64,000 nucleotides of DNA, from contig NZ_CP035806.1 in NCBI RefSeq assembly GCF_004208635.1, positions 3,410,001 to 3,474,000 of the forward strand. Reading direction: 5' to 3'. The position numbers and the translations under genes were made by a program. The stretch comes from Leucobacter triazinivorans. GTDB taxonomy: Bacteria; Actinomycetota; Actinomycetes; Actinomycetales; Microbacteriaceae. This document shows positions 41,991 to 49,526 of this stretch, in pieces. How positions within the stretch are numbered: the stretch's first letter is position 1; each line of letters opens with the position of its first letter. Under the pieces are notes generated by a model. It saw only the letters and a program-made list of their open reading frames with translations. It was not told where the DNA came from and ran no database searches.

Positions 41991-42013
41991 GCGCTCGCTC
42001 GACCGGCGAGCGC
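41991..42013 (-). terminator. Terminator after the FUSC gene
   Basis: GCGCTCGC (41991-41998) and GCGAGCGC (42006-42013) form an 8-bp perfect stem with a 7-nt loop, immediately after the stop of the FUSC gene on minus. There is no clear U-tract. Confidence 0.55.
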
Positions 42014-42014
42014 G

Positions 42015-43082
42015 CTACTCCAGTTCGCCGGTGATGCGCCCGCGCACCCGGCGCAGATCCTCCATGAGCGCGCCGATGAGCACCCAGTGCTCGGGGTGCG
42101 GCCGCGGAATCGTGTACGGGGCCGTGAGCGCGGGGGGCTCGGCCGCGCGCGCTTCGACGGCGTCGTCGCGCGCGAGCAGCTCGAGGTCGTGCGCGGCGCG
42201 GCGGATCTCCTCGACCATGCCCACGACCGAGGCGTCCGAGACGAGGTCGGGCTCGTAGAGGTCGTAGACCGCGCGGGACATGCCGCCGATCTGGGTGATG
42301 ATCGGCTGCAGGCGCTGGAACAGCGCGTCGTCCTCCCCGAGCCCCTTCCGGTAGCGGCCGCTGCGCGGGTTCAGCCGCAGACTCTCGCGGGCCTGGCGCA
42401 GCAGCCCGTGCACCCGCGTGCGCTCCTCCTGCAGCGCGCGCGCCTCGACGTGCATGGACTCGAGCCAGTCGTCGTCGCGCGGCGCGTCGAGCGCGTCGGC
42501 GATGCGGCGGAGCGAGACGGCGGCCTGCTCCGTCAACGACACGAGCGCCTCGTGCACCGGCAGCGTGCGCACCGGTGCGGCGACCAGGGCGGCGACGGCC
42601 ACGCCGATCAGCGCGCCGATGAGCGTCTCGACCACCCGTTCGACTCCGTAGTGCAGATCGAGCCCGCCGAGCGCGATCATGAGCAGTGCGCTCACCACGA
42701 TCTGGTTCGCGGCGCTCGGCGTCATGCGCAGCGCCCATCCGAGGGCGAGGCCCGCCACGAGCGCAGCGATGAACAGCCAGGAGTGCTGCCCCAGGAACGC
42801 TCCGGTGACGAGGGCGACGCCGACCCCCAGCAGCACTCCCACGACGCGCTCGAGGCCCTTGCTGAGGGACTGGTCCACGTTGTCCTGCACCACGAGCAGG
42901 GCGGCGATCGCCCCGAAGATCGGCAGCTGCTCGGGGAAGATGAGCAGACAGGTGAACCAGGCGAGGATCATCGACGCGAGCGTCTTCACGACCTGCAGGA
43001 GCGGTGCCCGCTGATCCGCCGTGAACCGGCTGGTGAGGCGCCGCGGCGCTCGCCCCCAGCGGGAGAGGCGACCCGGCTTCAC
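42015..43082 (-). CDS. FUSC family / aromatic acid exporter-like membrane protein
   Basis: A 355-residue protein with about six membrane helices in the first half (LLQVVKTLASMILAWFTCLLIF, then FGAIAALLVVQDNVDQSLSKGLERVVGVLLGVGVALV), followed by a long cytoplasmic helical domain with heptad-like spacing (residues about 185-330). This arrangement and the QD-N-V-x-x-S-x-x-x-x-x-x-R-x-x-G block are those of FUSC/ArAE proteins, some of which export aromatic acids. GTG 43082 has GGAGG 6 nt upstream and begins 13 nt after the App1-like gene, so the two form an operon. Confidence 0.85.
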   Translation of the reverse strand: MKPGRLSRWGRAPRRLTSRFTADQRAPLLQVVKTLASMILAWFTCLLIFPEQLPIFGAIAALLVVQDNVDQSLSKGLERVVGVLLGVGVALVTGAFLGQHSWLFIAALVAGLALGWALRMTPSAANQIVVSALLMIALGGLDLHYGVERVVETLIGALIGVAVAALVAAPVRTLPVHEALVSLTEQAAVSLRRIADALDAPRDDDWLESMHVEARALQEERTRVHGLLRQARESLRLNPRSGRYRKGLGEDDALFQRLQPIITQIGGMSRAVYDLYEPDLVSDASVVGMVEEIRRAAHDLELLARDDAVEARAAEPPALTAPYTIPRPHPEHWVLIGALMEDLRRVRGRITGELE

Positions 43083-43095
43083 GAGCGCCTCCGGG

Positions 43096-44145
43096 TCACA
43101 GCAGACCCAGCTTGCGCACCTCTTCGCGGAGCGTCGCGCCGTCGGGGCCGTAGACCCAGGGCACGCCGCTCGTGCTGCGGTGCAGATTGGCCTTGGAGCG
43201 CCCGCCCGCCAGCACGGCCTCGCCGACGGAGAGCTGCCGGATCATCACCGCGGCGACGTTCTCCGGATGGGCGGTGGCGAACTCGTGGTACAGCGCCTCG
43301 TCGTGCTGGCCGTCGTCGCCGATCAGCACCCACCGCACGTCGGGGAACTCGGCCGCCAGACGCTGCAGCTCGCGGCGCTTGTGCTCGGTGCCGCTGCGGA
43401 ACCACCGGTCGTGCGTCGGGCCCCAGTCGGTGAGCAGCAGCGGCCCCATGGGGTACAGGTTGCGTGCGAGGAAGCGGCTCAGCGCGGGCGCTGCGTTCCA
43501 CGCCCCCGTGGAGAGGTAGACGACGGGTGAACCCGGGTGCTCCGCGACGAGGTGGTCGAGCATCACCGCCATGCCGGGGGTGGCGGATCTCGCGTGCTCG
43601 TCCAGCACGAAGCTGTTCCACGCGGCGACGAACGGTCGGGGGAGTGCGGTGATGAGGATCGTGTCGTCGATGTCGGAGATCACCCCGAGGCGGGCGGTCG
43701 GATCGACCACGTTCACGGGTGCGTCGGCCGCCTCGCTGTCGCCCGCCTGCAGTGTGAGCGTGTGCCAGCCGGGGGAAAGCGACACCGGGACGATCGAATC
43801 GATGACCCCGCCGCGATCCGCGACCACCTCGGTCACCGGCTCGCCGTCGATGAGCACGCGCACCGGCTGGTGCGGCACCGAGAGGCTGGTGAAGGTGCGC
43901 CAGCCGCGCACCCGGGAGACCTCGGCCACGTCGGGCCGGAACCGGGTGTGCTCGCGGCTCTCGGGCTTCAGATAGAGCACGCGGCCCAGCACGCGCACCC
44001 ACTCGGTGGTGCCGTAGCCGATGTAGGGGATGACCGATGGCGTCTTCCCGCGGGAGACGGCGCGACGAGCGCGGCGCACGTGCATCCAGTCTTCGAGGCG
44101 GGCCGCCAGGCGGGGCCGGGAGTCGGGCTCGGCGTTCGAAGTCAC
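43096..44145 (-). CDS. App1-like phosphatase domain protein (DUF2183)
   Basis: A 349-residue protein with the App1 catalytic domain known from yeast phosphatidate phosphatase App1. The HAD-like acid motif is SDIDDTI (about residue 192), followed by VVYLSTGAWN, YPMGPLLLTDWGP, and VLIGDDGQHDEALYHEFA, the remaining HAD motifs. An N-terminal beta domain (about 60-165) precedes it. It probably dephosphorylates lipid or other phosphates; there is no signal peptide. GTG 44145 is preceded at 6 nt by TAGACT, a leaderless start. It is followed by the FUSC gene. Confidence 0.88.
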   Translation of the reverse strand: MTSNAEPDSRPRLAARLEDWMHVRRARRAVSRGKTPSVIPYIGYGTTEWVRVLGRVLYLKPESREHTRFRPDVAEVSRVRGWRTFTSLSVPHQPVRVLIDGEPVTEVVADRGGVIDSIVPVSLSPGWHTLTLQAGDSEAADAPVNVVDPTARLGVISDIDDTILITALPRPFVAAWNSFVLDEHARSATPGMAVMLDHLVAEHPGSPVVYLSTGAWNAAPALSRFLARNLYPMGPLLLTDWGPTHDRWFRSGTEHKRRELQRLAAEFPDVRWVLIGDDGQHDEALYHEFATAHPENVAAVMIRQLSVGEAVLAGGRSKANLHRSTSGVPWVYGPDGATLREEVRKLGLL

Positions 44146-44154
44146 CCAGCCAGT

Positions 44155-44859
44155 CTAGGGTGTGCGCGCCGACGCGCCCGGATCATCCGGCTCGGGCCGA
44201 ACCTCGTCCGTCCCGTCTTCTGCGAGCCGCATGTGCGCGCTCTCGCGGCGGAGAAAGGCGCGCTTCACCGCCCAGAGCCCGAGTGCGAGCGCGAGCGCCG
44301 CGCCCGCGAAGACGAGGCCGGCCCCCTTCACCCGACCGGCGAGCTGTTCGAAGCCGGCGGCCGCACCCGCGCCCAGTGAGACCACGAGCAGCGCCCAGAC
44401 GAGGCTCGCCGACGCGGTCCAGGCAAGGAAGGCGCGGTAGCGCATCCCGGCCATCCCCGCGGTGAGCGGGATCAGGGAGTGCAGCACGGGGAGGAATCGC
44501 GATAGGAACACCGCCACCCCGCCCCGCTCGCCGAGGTAGTGCTCGGCGACCCGCCAGTTGCGCTCGCCCAGCCGTCGGCCGGCGCGACTGGAGCGCAGGC
44601 GGGGACCGGCCCAGCGGCCGAGCGCGAATCCGATGCTCTCGCCGGCGATGGCGCCGAGCACGAGGGCGACGACGAGCCAGGCGAACTGCGCGGGGCCCGT
44701 CACGCCGACCGCCGCGACGAGGGCGATCGTGTCGCCGGGCACCACGAGGCCGACGAACACCGAGGTCTCGAGCAGCATGCCGATACCCGCGATGAGGGTG
44801 CGCAGCACGGGATCCAGATCTCGGACCCCGTCGATCAGCCCGCTGAGCAGTTCCGTCAC
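44155..44859 (-). CDS. DedA family membrane protein
   Basis: A 234-residue DedA/SNARE-associated protein, thought to move lipid carriers such as undecaprenyl phosphate or phospholipids across the membrane. The motifs VVPGDTIALVAA, GESIGFALGRWAGPRL and the FLSRFLPVLHSLIPLTAGMAGM block, with the functional Arg and Pro, are present. The acidic, Arg-containing tail after residue 200 is cytoplasmic. GTG 44859 lies 7 nt after TACACT on the minus strand, a leaderless start. It is transcribed away from cydA. Confidence 0.92.
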   Translation of the reverse strand: MTELLSGLIDGVRDLDPVLRTLIAGIGMLLETSVFVGLVVPGDTIALVAAVGVTGPAQFAWLVVALVLGAIAGESIGFALGRWAGPRLRSSRAGRRLGERNWRVAEHYLGERGGVAVFLSRFLPVLHSLIPLTAGMAGMRYRAFLAWTASASLVWALLVVSLGAGAAAGFEQLAGRVKGAGLVFAGAALALALGLWAVKRAFLRRESAHMRLAEDGTDEVRPEPDDPGASARTP

Positions 44860-44913
44860 CGCACCGAGTGTATCCGAGCCGGAGGCTGCGGACCCGGGGA
44901 GCGGACCGAGTCG

Positions 44914-44969
44914 TTCGACGTCGAACGAAAAGTAGTTCGGGCTCGAGTGAAAAATAGTTCGACGTCGAA
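44914..44969. promoter_or_regulatory. Array of three palindromes at 22-bp spacing upstream of cydA
   Basis: TTCGACGTCGAA occurs at 44914-44925 and 44958-44969; midway, at 44936-44947, stands a degenerate copy TTCGGGCTCGAG. The start-to-start distance is exactly 22 bp twice, about two helix turns, and the second and third copies follow an A-rich stretch ending TAG. The third ends 6 bp before the -35 of cydA. The form resembles operators of MarR-type regulators. Confidence 0.75.
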
Positions 44970-44974
44970 GCGCA

Positions 44975-45028
44975 TTCGCAGCTGATTCACAGAAAAGCTA
45001 GAATGGGGGCGGCCGGTCGTCGACCGGC
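44975..45028 (+). promoter_or_regulatory. cydA promoter and leader palindrome
   Basis: TTCGCA (44975-44980), an 18-nt spacer and TAGAAT (44999-45004) make the best promoter. The leader, of about 105 nt, begins with GCCGGTCG-T-CGACCGGC (45012-45028), a perfect palindrome that could be a further binding site or an mRNA hairpin. Confidence 0.6.
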
Positions 45029-45115
45029 AGCTCCGGCGAGAATCACATCTCGTGGCGGATCTCACTAAGGGAGTGCGCCCTCGGTGGGGTGCCGCCCTTC
45101 GTTCTGGAGCGATAC

Positions 45116-46555
45116 ATGAACGAATTCCTCGACCCGTTGATCCTCGCCCGGTGGCAATTCGGATTGACGACGCTGTACCACTTCATCTTCGTGCCCCTGA
45201 CGATCGGGATGGCGCTGCTCGTGGCGATCCTCCAGACGGCATGGGTGCGCACCGGCAAGACGAAGTACCTGCGCCTCACCCGGCTCTTCGGCAAGATCTT
45301 CCTCATCAACTTCGCCATGGGCGTCGTCACCGGCATCGTGCAGGAGTTCCAGTTCGGCATGAACTGGTCGAACTACTCGCGCTTCGTCGGCGACATCTTC
45401 GGCGCTCCGCTCGCGATGGAGGGGCTCATCGCCTTCTTCTTCGAGGCCACCTTCATCGGCCTGTGGATCTTCGGCTGGGACAAGCTGCCGAAGAAGGTGC
45501 ACCTGCTCACCATCTGGATGGTCTGGGTCGGCACCGTGCTCTCGGCATACTTCATCCTCGCGGCCAACGCGTTCATGCAGAATCCCGTCGGCTTCGAGAT
45601 CAACGACGAGCGCGGGCGGGCCGAGCTCCAGGACATCGGCGCCGTGCTCATGAACCCGGTCGCGGTGACCCAGTTCCCGCACACGATCTTCGCGGCGACC
45701 ATGTTCGCGGGTGTCGTGATCGTGGCGGTCGCCGCCTGGCACCTGCAGCGGGGGCAGTATGTCGAGGAGATGCGCACCGCTCTGCGCTTCGGCGCCTGGA
45801 CCAACATCATCGCCTTCATGGGCGTCGGGTTCACCGGGCACTCCCTCGGCATGGTCATGACCGAGACGCAGCCCATGAAGATGGCCGCGGCCGAGGCGCT
45901 CTACGAGAACGCCTCCGGCGCCGACGCCTCGTTCTCGATCTTCAGCCTCGGCACCCCCGACGGCGCGCACGAGATCTTCTCGATCCGCATCCCCTACCTG
46001 CTCTCGTTCCTCTCGAACGGCACCTTCGACGGCAGCGTCGAGGGCATCCGCGATCTGCAGGCGGAGTACGAGGCGATGTACTGCGGCGCGGACTCCCTGC
46101 TCACCTGCCCGAGCGACGGGCAGTTCGCTCCCATCATCTGGGTGACCTACTGGGCGTTCCGCTGGATGATCGGCCTCGGCGCCCTCGCCGCGCTCGTCTC
46201 CGCGGTGGGGCTCTGGATCACGCGCAAGAACACCGAACTGCCCGCCTGGGTGTGGAAGGTCGCCATCTGGTCGGCGCCGCTCCCCATGCTGGCCTCGCTC
46301 GTCGGCTGGATCTTCACCGAGATGGGCCGCCAGCCCTGGATCGTGTTCGGCGTGATGACGACCGAGCAGGGGGTCTCGCCCGGCGTGCCCGGGTGGGCCG
46401 TGCTCACGTCGCTCATCGTGTTCACCCTCGTCTACGGCGCCCTCGCGGTGGTGGAGTTCAAGCTGATCACGAAGGCCGCCAAGGAGGGGCTGCCCGAGAT
46501 CGCGTCGGACGAGAGCGGCGAACCCGACCACGAGCGTCTCGCGACGGTCTACTAG
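45116..46555 (+). CDS. cydA: Cytochrome bd ubiquinol/menaquinol oxidase subunit I
   Basis: The haem-bearing subunit of the high-affinity terminal oxidase, 479 residues with about nine membrane helices. His22 (LYHFIFVPLTIG) corresponds to the haem ligand His19 of E. coli. The quinol-binding loop is of the short type, as in other actinobacteria. GRQPW at residues 404-408 is the conserved helix motif. ATG 45116 has GGAG 6 nt upstream. It starts the cydAB-cydDC cluster and is regulated from the triple palindrome. It lets the cell respire at low oxygen or with nitric oxide or cyanide-like inhibitors. Confidence 0.96.
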   Translation: MNEFLDPLILARWQFGLTTLYHFIFVPLTIGMALLVAILQTAWVRTGKTKYLRLTRLFGKIFLINFAMGVVTGIVQEFQFGMNWSNYSRFVGDIFGAPLAMEGLIAFFFEATFIGLWIFGWDKLPKKVHLLTIWMVWVGTVLSAYFILAANAFMQNPVGFEINDERGRAELQDIGAVLMNPVAVTQFPHTIFAATMFAGVVIVAVAAWHLQRGQYVEEMRTALRFGAWTNIIAFMGVGFTGHSLGMVMTETQPMKMAAAEALYENASGADASFSIFSLGTPDGAHEIFSIRIPYLLSFLSNGTFDGSVEGIRDLQAEYEAMYCGADSLLTCPSDGQFAPIIWVTYWAFRWMIGLGALAALVSAVGLWITRKNTELPAWVWKVAIWSAPLPMLASLVGWIFTEMGRQPWIVFGVMTTEQGVSPGVPGWAVLTSLIVFTLVYGALAVVEFKLITKAAKEGLPEIASDESGEPDHERLATVY

Positions 46556-46567
46556 GAGAAACGGCAC

Positions 46568-47596
46568 ATGGACCTCACAACACTCTGGTTCTTCATCGTC
46601 GGAGCGCTGCTCATCGGGTACTTCGTGCTCGACGGCTTCGACTTCGGCGTCGGCATGTCGCTGCCCGTCCTCGGACGAGACGATACCGACCGCCGCGTCA
46701 TCATCAACACCATCGGTCCGGTCTGGGATCTCAACGAGACCTGGCTCATCGTCGCGGGCGCCGCGCTCTTCGCCGCGTTCCCCGAGTGGTACGCGACGAT
46801 GTTCTCCGGCTTCTACCTGGCGCTGCTGCTGATCCTCGTCGCGCTCATCCTGCGCGGGGTCTCGTTCGAGTACCGCCACCAGGGCAAGGGGGAGCAGTGG
46901 ACCCGCTGGTTCGACCAGTTCATCTTCTGGGGCTCGGTCCTGCCGCCCCTCCTGTGGGGCGTCGCGTTCGCAAACCTCGCACAGGGGCTGCCGATCGTGC
47001 CGCTCGAGAACGGCGGATGGATCTACGAGGGCACGCTGCTCACGCTCCTCAACCCGTACGGGCTGCTCGGCGGGCTCACGATGCTGCTCATCTCGTTCAC
47101 GCACGGGCTCGTGTTCGTGTCGCTGAAGACCACGGGAGAGATGCGGGATCGGGCGCGGGCGCTCGCCACCCGCGTCGGGATCGGCGCGATCCTCGCCGGG
47201 GCCGGATTCCTCGTCTGGACCATCGCGCAGCACCTCGACAGCAGCACGCTGTGGATCATCGTGCTCTGCTCGTCGGTCGCCGCGGTCGCGCTGATCGGCG
47301 GGTGGATCGCGAATCTGCTCGGGCGCGAGGGGTGGGCGTTCACGGGCAACGCGACGGCCATCGCGTTCGCGCTGCTCGCGATCTTCATGGCGATGTTCCC
47401 CAACCTGATGCACTCGAGCATCGATCCGGCCTACTCGATGTCGATCGCCGGCGCGGCGAGCTCGCAGAAGACCCTCGAACTCATGACCTGGGTCGCGGGA
47501 TTCACCATGCCGCTCGTGCTCGCCTACCAGGGATGGACGTACTGGGTGTTCCGCAAGCGCCTCACCCGCGAGGCCATTCCCACCGCAGCGCACTAG
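46568..47596 (+). CDS. cydB: Cytochrome bd oxidase subunit II
   Basis: The structural partner of CydA, 342 residues with about eight helices. The opening TLWFFIVGALLIGYFVLDGFDFGVGM is the family signature; VWDLNETWLIVAGAALFAAFPEWYA and the FEYRHQG segment are likewise conserved. A GGAG-type site precedes the ATG (12 nt after the cydA stop), so the two are translated from one message. The gap to cydD (61 bp) includes a small GC-rich hairpin at 47601-47616. Confidence 0.96.
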   Translation: MDLTTLWFFIVGALLIGYFVLDGFDFGVGMSLPVLGRDDTDRRVIINTIGPVWDLNETWLIVAGAALFAAFPEWYATMFSGFYLALLLILVALILRGVSFEYRHQGKGEQWTRWFDQFIFWGSVLPPLLWGVAFANLAQGLPIVPLENGGWIYEGTLLTLLNPYGLLGGLTMLLISFTHGLVFVSLKTTGEMRDRARALATRVGIGAILAGAGFLVWTIAQHLDSSTLWIIVLCSSVAAVALIGGWIANLLGREGWAFTGNATAIAFALLAIFMAMFPNLMHSSIDPAYSMSIAGAASSQKTLELMTWVAGFTMPLVLAYQGWTYWVFRKRLTREAIPTAAH

Positions 47597-47657
47597 CCGG
47601 CCGCGCGGGCGCGCGGGGAGACCCGTCCGCCCGCGACTCCGCAATAGGATCTCTCTG

Positions 47658-49526
47658 ATGAAGCCTTTCGACCCGCGGCTCCTGCGCCACGCGCGCGCCG
47701 CCCGCGGCGTGCTGCTCGCGGGCGCCCTCCTGGGAGTGCTGCGCACACTCGCCATCCTCGTCTGGAGCTGGTGTCTCGCGCAGGCGCTCACGACCGTGAT
47801 GCTCCCGGTGCTCGGCGGCGCGGGTGGCGCGGCCGGCCGCATCCCCGAGGGGGCGTACGCGCGCGATGCACTGCCGTGGCTCGTCGGGGGCGCGTTCGCG
47901 GCCCTCTGCGTGCGCTCGGCCGCTTCGTGGGGGATGGACGCGGTGGCGGCGCGCGGAGCGGTTCGAGTGAAGGCCCAGCTGCGGGCCGCGGCGCTCGACG
48001 CCCTCGACGCCCGCTCGCCGCTGCGGGACGCGGGCGCTGCTCAGGACGCGGGCTCCGCTCCGGCCGCGGGCTCTGCTCCGGCCGCGGGCGCCGCTCCGGC
48101 CGCGGGCGCCGATCCGGCCGCGAGCTCTGCTGCCGGGCTCGCCACGGTGCTCGGCCGCGGGCTCGACGCGCTCGACGGCTATTTCTCCGGCTACCTGCCG
48201 CAACTGATCCTCACCGCCATCGCCACTCCGCTGCTCGTCGCCGCGGTGCTGCTCGCCGACCCCGTGAGCGGCGTCACCGTGCTCATCGTGTTCCCCGTGA
48301 TCCCGCTGTTCATGATCCTGATCGGTCTCGCCACGCAGGCGGTCCAGGATCGGCAGTGGGCTCAGCTGCAGCGTCTCTCGACCGCCTTCCTCGACGTGGT
48401 CTCGGGTCTCGCGACGCTCAAGATCTTCGGCCGCGAGCAGCGCCAGTCGGCGCGGATCGCTCGGGAGACCGACGAGTACCGCTCCCGCACGATGAAGGTG
48501 CTGCGGGTGACCTTCCTCTCGGGCTTCGTCCTCGACCTGGCGGGCACCTTCTCCATCGCCCTCGTGGCGGTCACGGTGGGCACTCGCCTCGTGAACGGCG
48601 AGTTCCCGCTCGGGCTCGGCCTCTTCGTGCTCCTCCTGCTCCCGGAGGTGTTCATTCCGATCCGCCAGGTGGGCGCGGCCTTCCACGCATCGACCGAGGG
48701 GCTCGCGGCCTCGGGCCGCGTGTTCGCGATCATCGAGGACGGCGCCGACCCTTCCCCGGGCCCTGGTGTCCACGCTGCCCCGGGCCCTGGTGTCCATGCT
48801 GCCCCGGGCCCTGGTGTCCATGCTGCCCCGGGCCGAGATCCCGATTCTCGTCGTGCACTGTCCGCGGGGGCGACCGAAAATGGGATCTCGGGCCAGATGC
48901 GGGCGGAGAGCGTCATACGTTTCGACGAGGTGAGCGTCTCCCGGGGCGGCAGGCGCGTCGTGGGGCCCGTGACGTTCGACGTGGCCGCGGGTGAGGTCGT
49001 GGCGCTCTCGGGGCCGTCCGGCGCCGGCAAGTCGACGCTGCTCGCGGCGCTGCTCGGCTTCGTGCCCGTCGCGCAGGGCCGCATCTCGCTCGCGGGCGAG
49101 GCGGCGTGGTCGGGGCAGCGCGCGGGCCTGCTCCAGGGTACGATCGCCGAGAACGTCGCGCTCGGATCCGGCCGGCCCGATCCCGAGCTCGTGCGCCGCG
49201 CGCTCATCGCCGCGGGCCTGCCGGACGCCGATCCCGACCGCACGCTGGGAGCCTCCGGATCGGGCCTCTCGGGCGGTCAGGCGCAGCGGGTGTCGATCGC
49301 CCGAGCGCTCTACCGCGCGTGGACGCGGGACGCTTGCGCCCTGCTGCTCGACGAGCCGAGCTCGGCACTCGACGCCGCGGCCGAGGCGATCCTCTGCCGC
49401 GCCCTGCGGTCCGAAGCCGACGCTGGTCGCGCCGTGCTCGTGGTGAGCCATCGGAGGGCGCTGCTCGCCGCCGCCGACCGTGTGGTGCGGATCGAGGCCC
49501 CGGCACGGGTGGAGGCAGGTGCATGA
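47658..49526 (+). CDS. cydD: Thiol reductant ABC exporter subunit CydD
   Basis: Half of the heterodimeric ABC exporter that provides cysteine/glutathione or haem-related reductants needed to assemble cytochrome bd. It has an N-terminal transmembrane domain (about residues 1-345) and a nucleotide-binding domain (about 420-622) with Walker A GPSGAGKST, signature LSGGQAQR and Walker B ALLLDEPSSALDA. At 622 residues it exceeds the usual 550-580: one insert (residues about 125-160) is a Gly-Ala-Pro repeat, and another between the domains holds GPGVHAAP repeats plus a palindromic element. The start is 7 nt after TAGGAT, so cydDC can also be transcribed from a leaderless promoter. Confidence 0.93.
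   Translation: MKPFDPRLLRHARAARGVLLAGALLGVLRTLAILVWSWCLAQALTTVMLPVLGGAGGAAGRIPEGAYARDALPWLVGGAFAALCVRSAASWGMDAVAARGAVRVKAQLRAAALDALDARSPLRDAGAAQDAGSAPAAGSAPAAGAAPAAGADPAASSAAGLATVLGRGLDALDGYFSGYLPQLILTAIATPLLVAAVLLADPVSGVTVLIVFPVIPLFMILIGLATQAVQDRQWAQLQRLSTAFLDVVSGLATLKIFGREQRQSARIARETDEYRSRTMKVLRVTFLSGFVLDLAGTFSIALVAVTVGTRLVNGEFPLGLGLFVLLLLPEVFIPIRQVGAAFHASTEGLAASGRVFAIIEDGADPSPGPGVHAAPGPGVHAAPGPGVHAAPGRDPDSRRALSAGATENGISGQMRAESVIRFDEVSVSRGGRRVVGPVTFDVAAGEVVALSGPSGAGKSTLLAALLGFVPVAQGRISLAGEAAWSGQRAGLLQGTIAENVALGSGRPDPELVRRALIAAGLPDADPDRTLGASGSGLSGGQAQRVSIARALYRAWTRDACALLLDEPSSALDAAAEAILCRALRSEADAGRAVLVVSHRRALLAAADRVVRIEAPARVEAGA
48030..48137. repeat. 18-bp tandem repeat in the membrane part of cydD
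   Basis: Six degenerate 18-bp units of the type GCGGGCGCCGCTCCGGCC encode Ala-Gly-Ala-Ala-Pro-Ala. The insert falls between helix segments where the protein can tolerate a loop. Confidence 0.85.
48754..48891. repeat. 24-bp tandem repeat and palindromic element in cydD
   Basis: Units starting at 48754, 48778 and 48802 (CCCCGGGCCCTGGTGTCCAY...) are nearly identical; a 9-bp partial copy follows. Directly after comes an inverted repeat, CCGAGATCCC (48833-48842) and GGGATCTCGG (48882-48891), with a 39-nt spacer. Together they encode the linker between the membrane and ATPase domains and preserve the frame. Confidence 0.9.

Noticed and set aside
45065..47842. A 900-codon open frame antisense to cydA and cydB
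   Set aside because: Composition is that of a codon-bias shadow (His, Asp, Arg, Glu runs) and the sense strand carries two unmistakable cyd genes.
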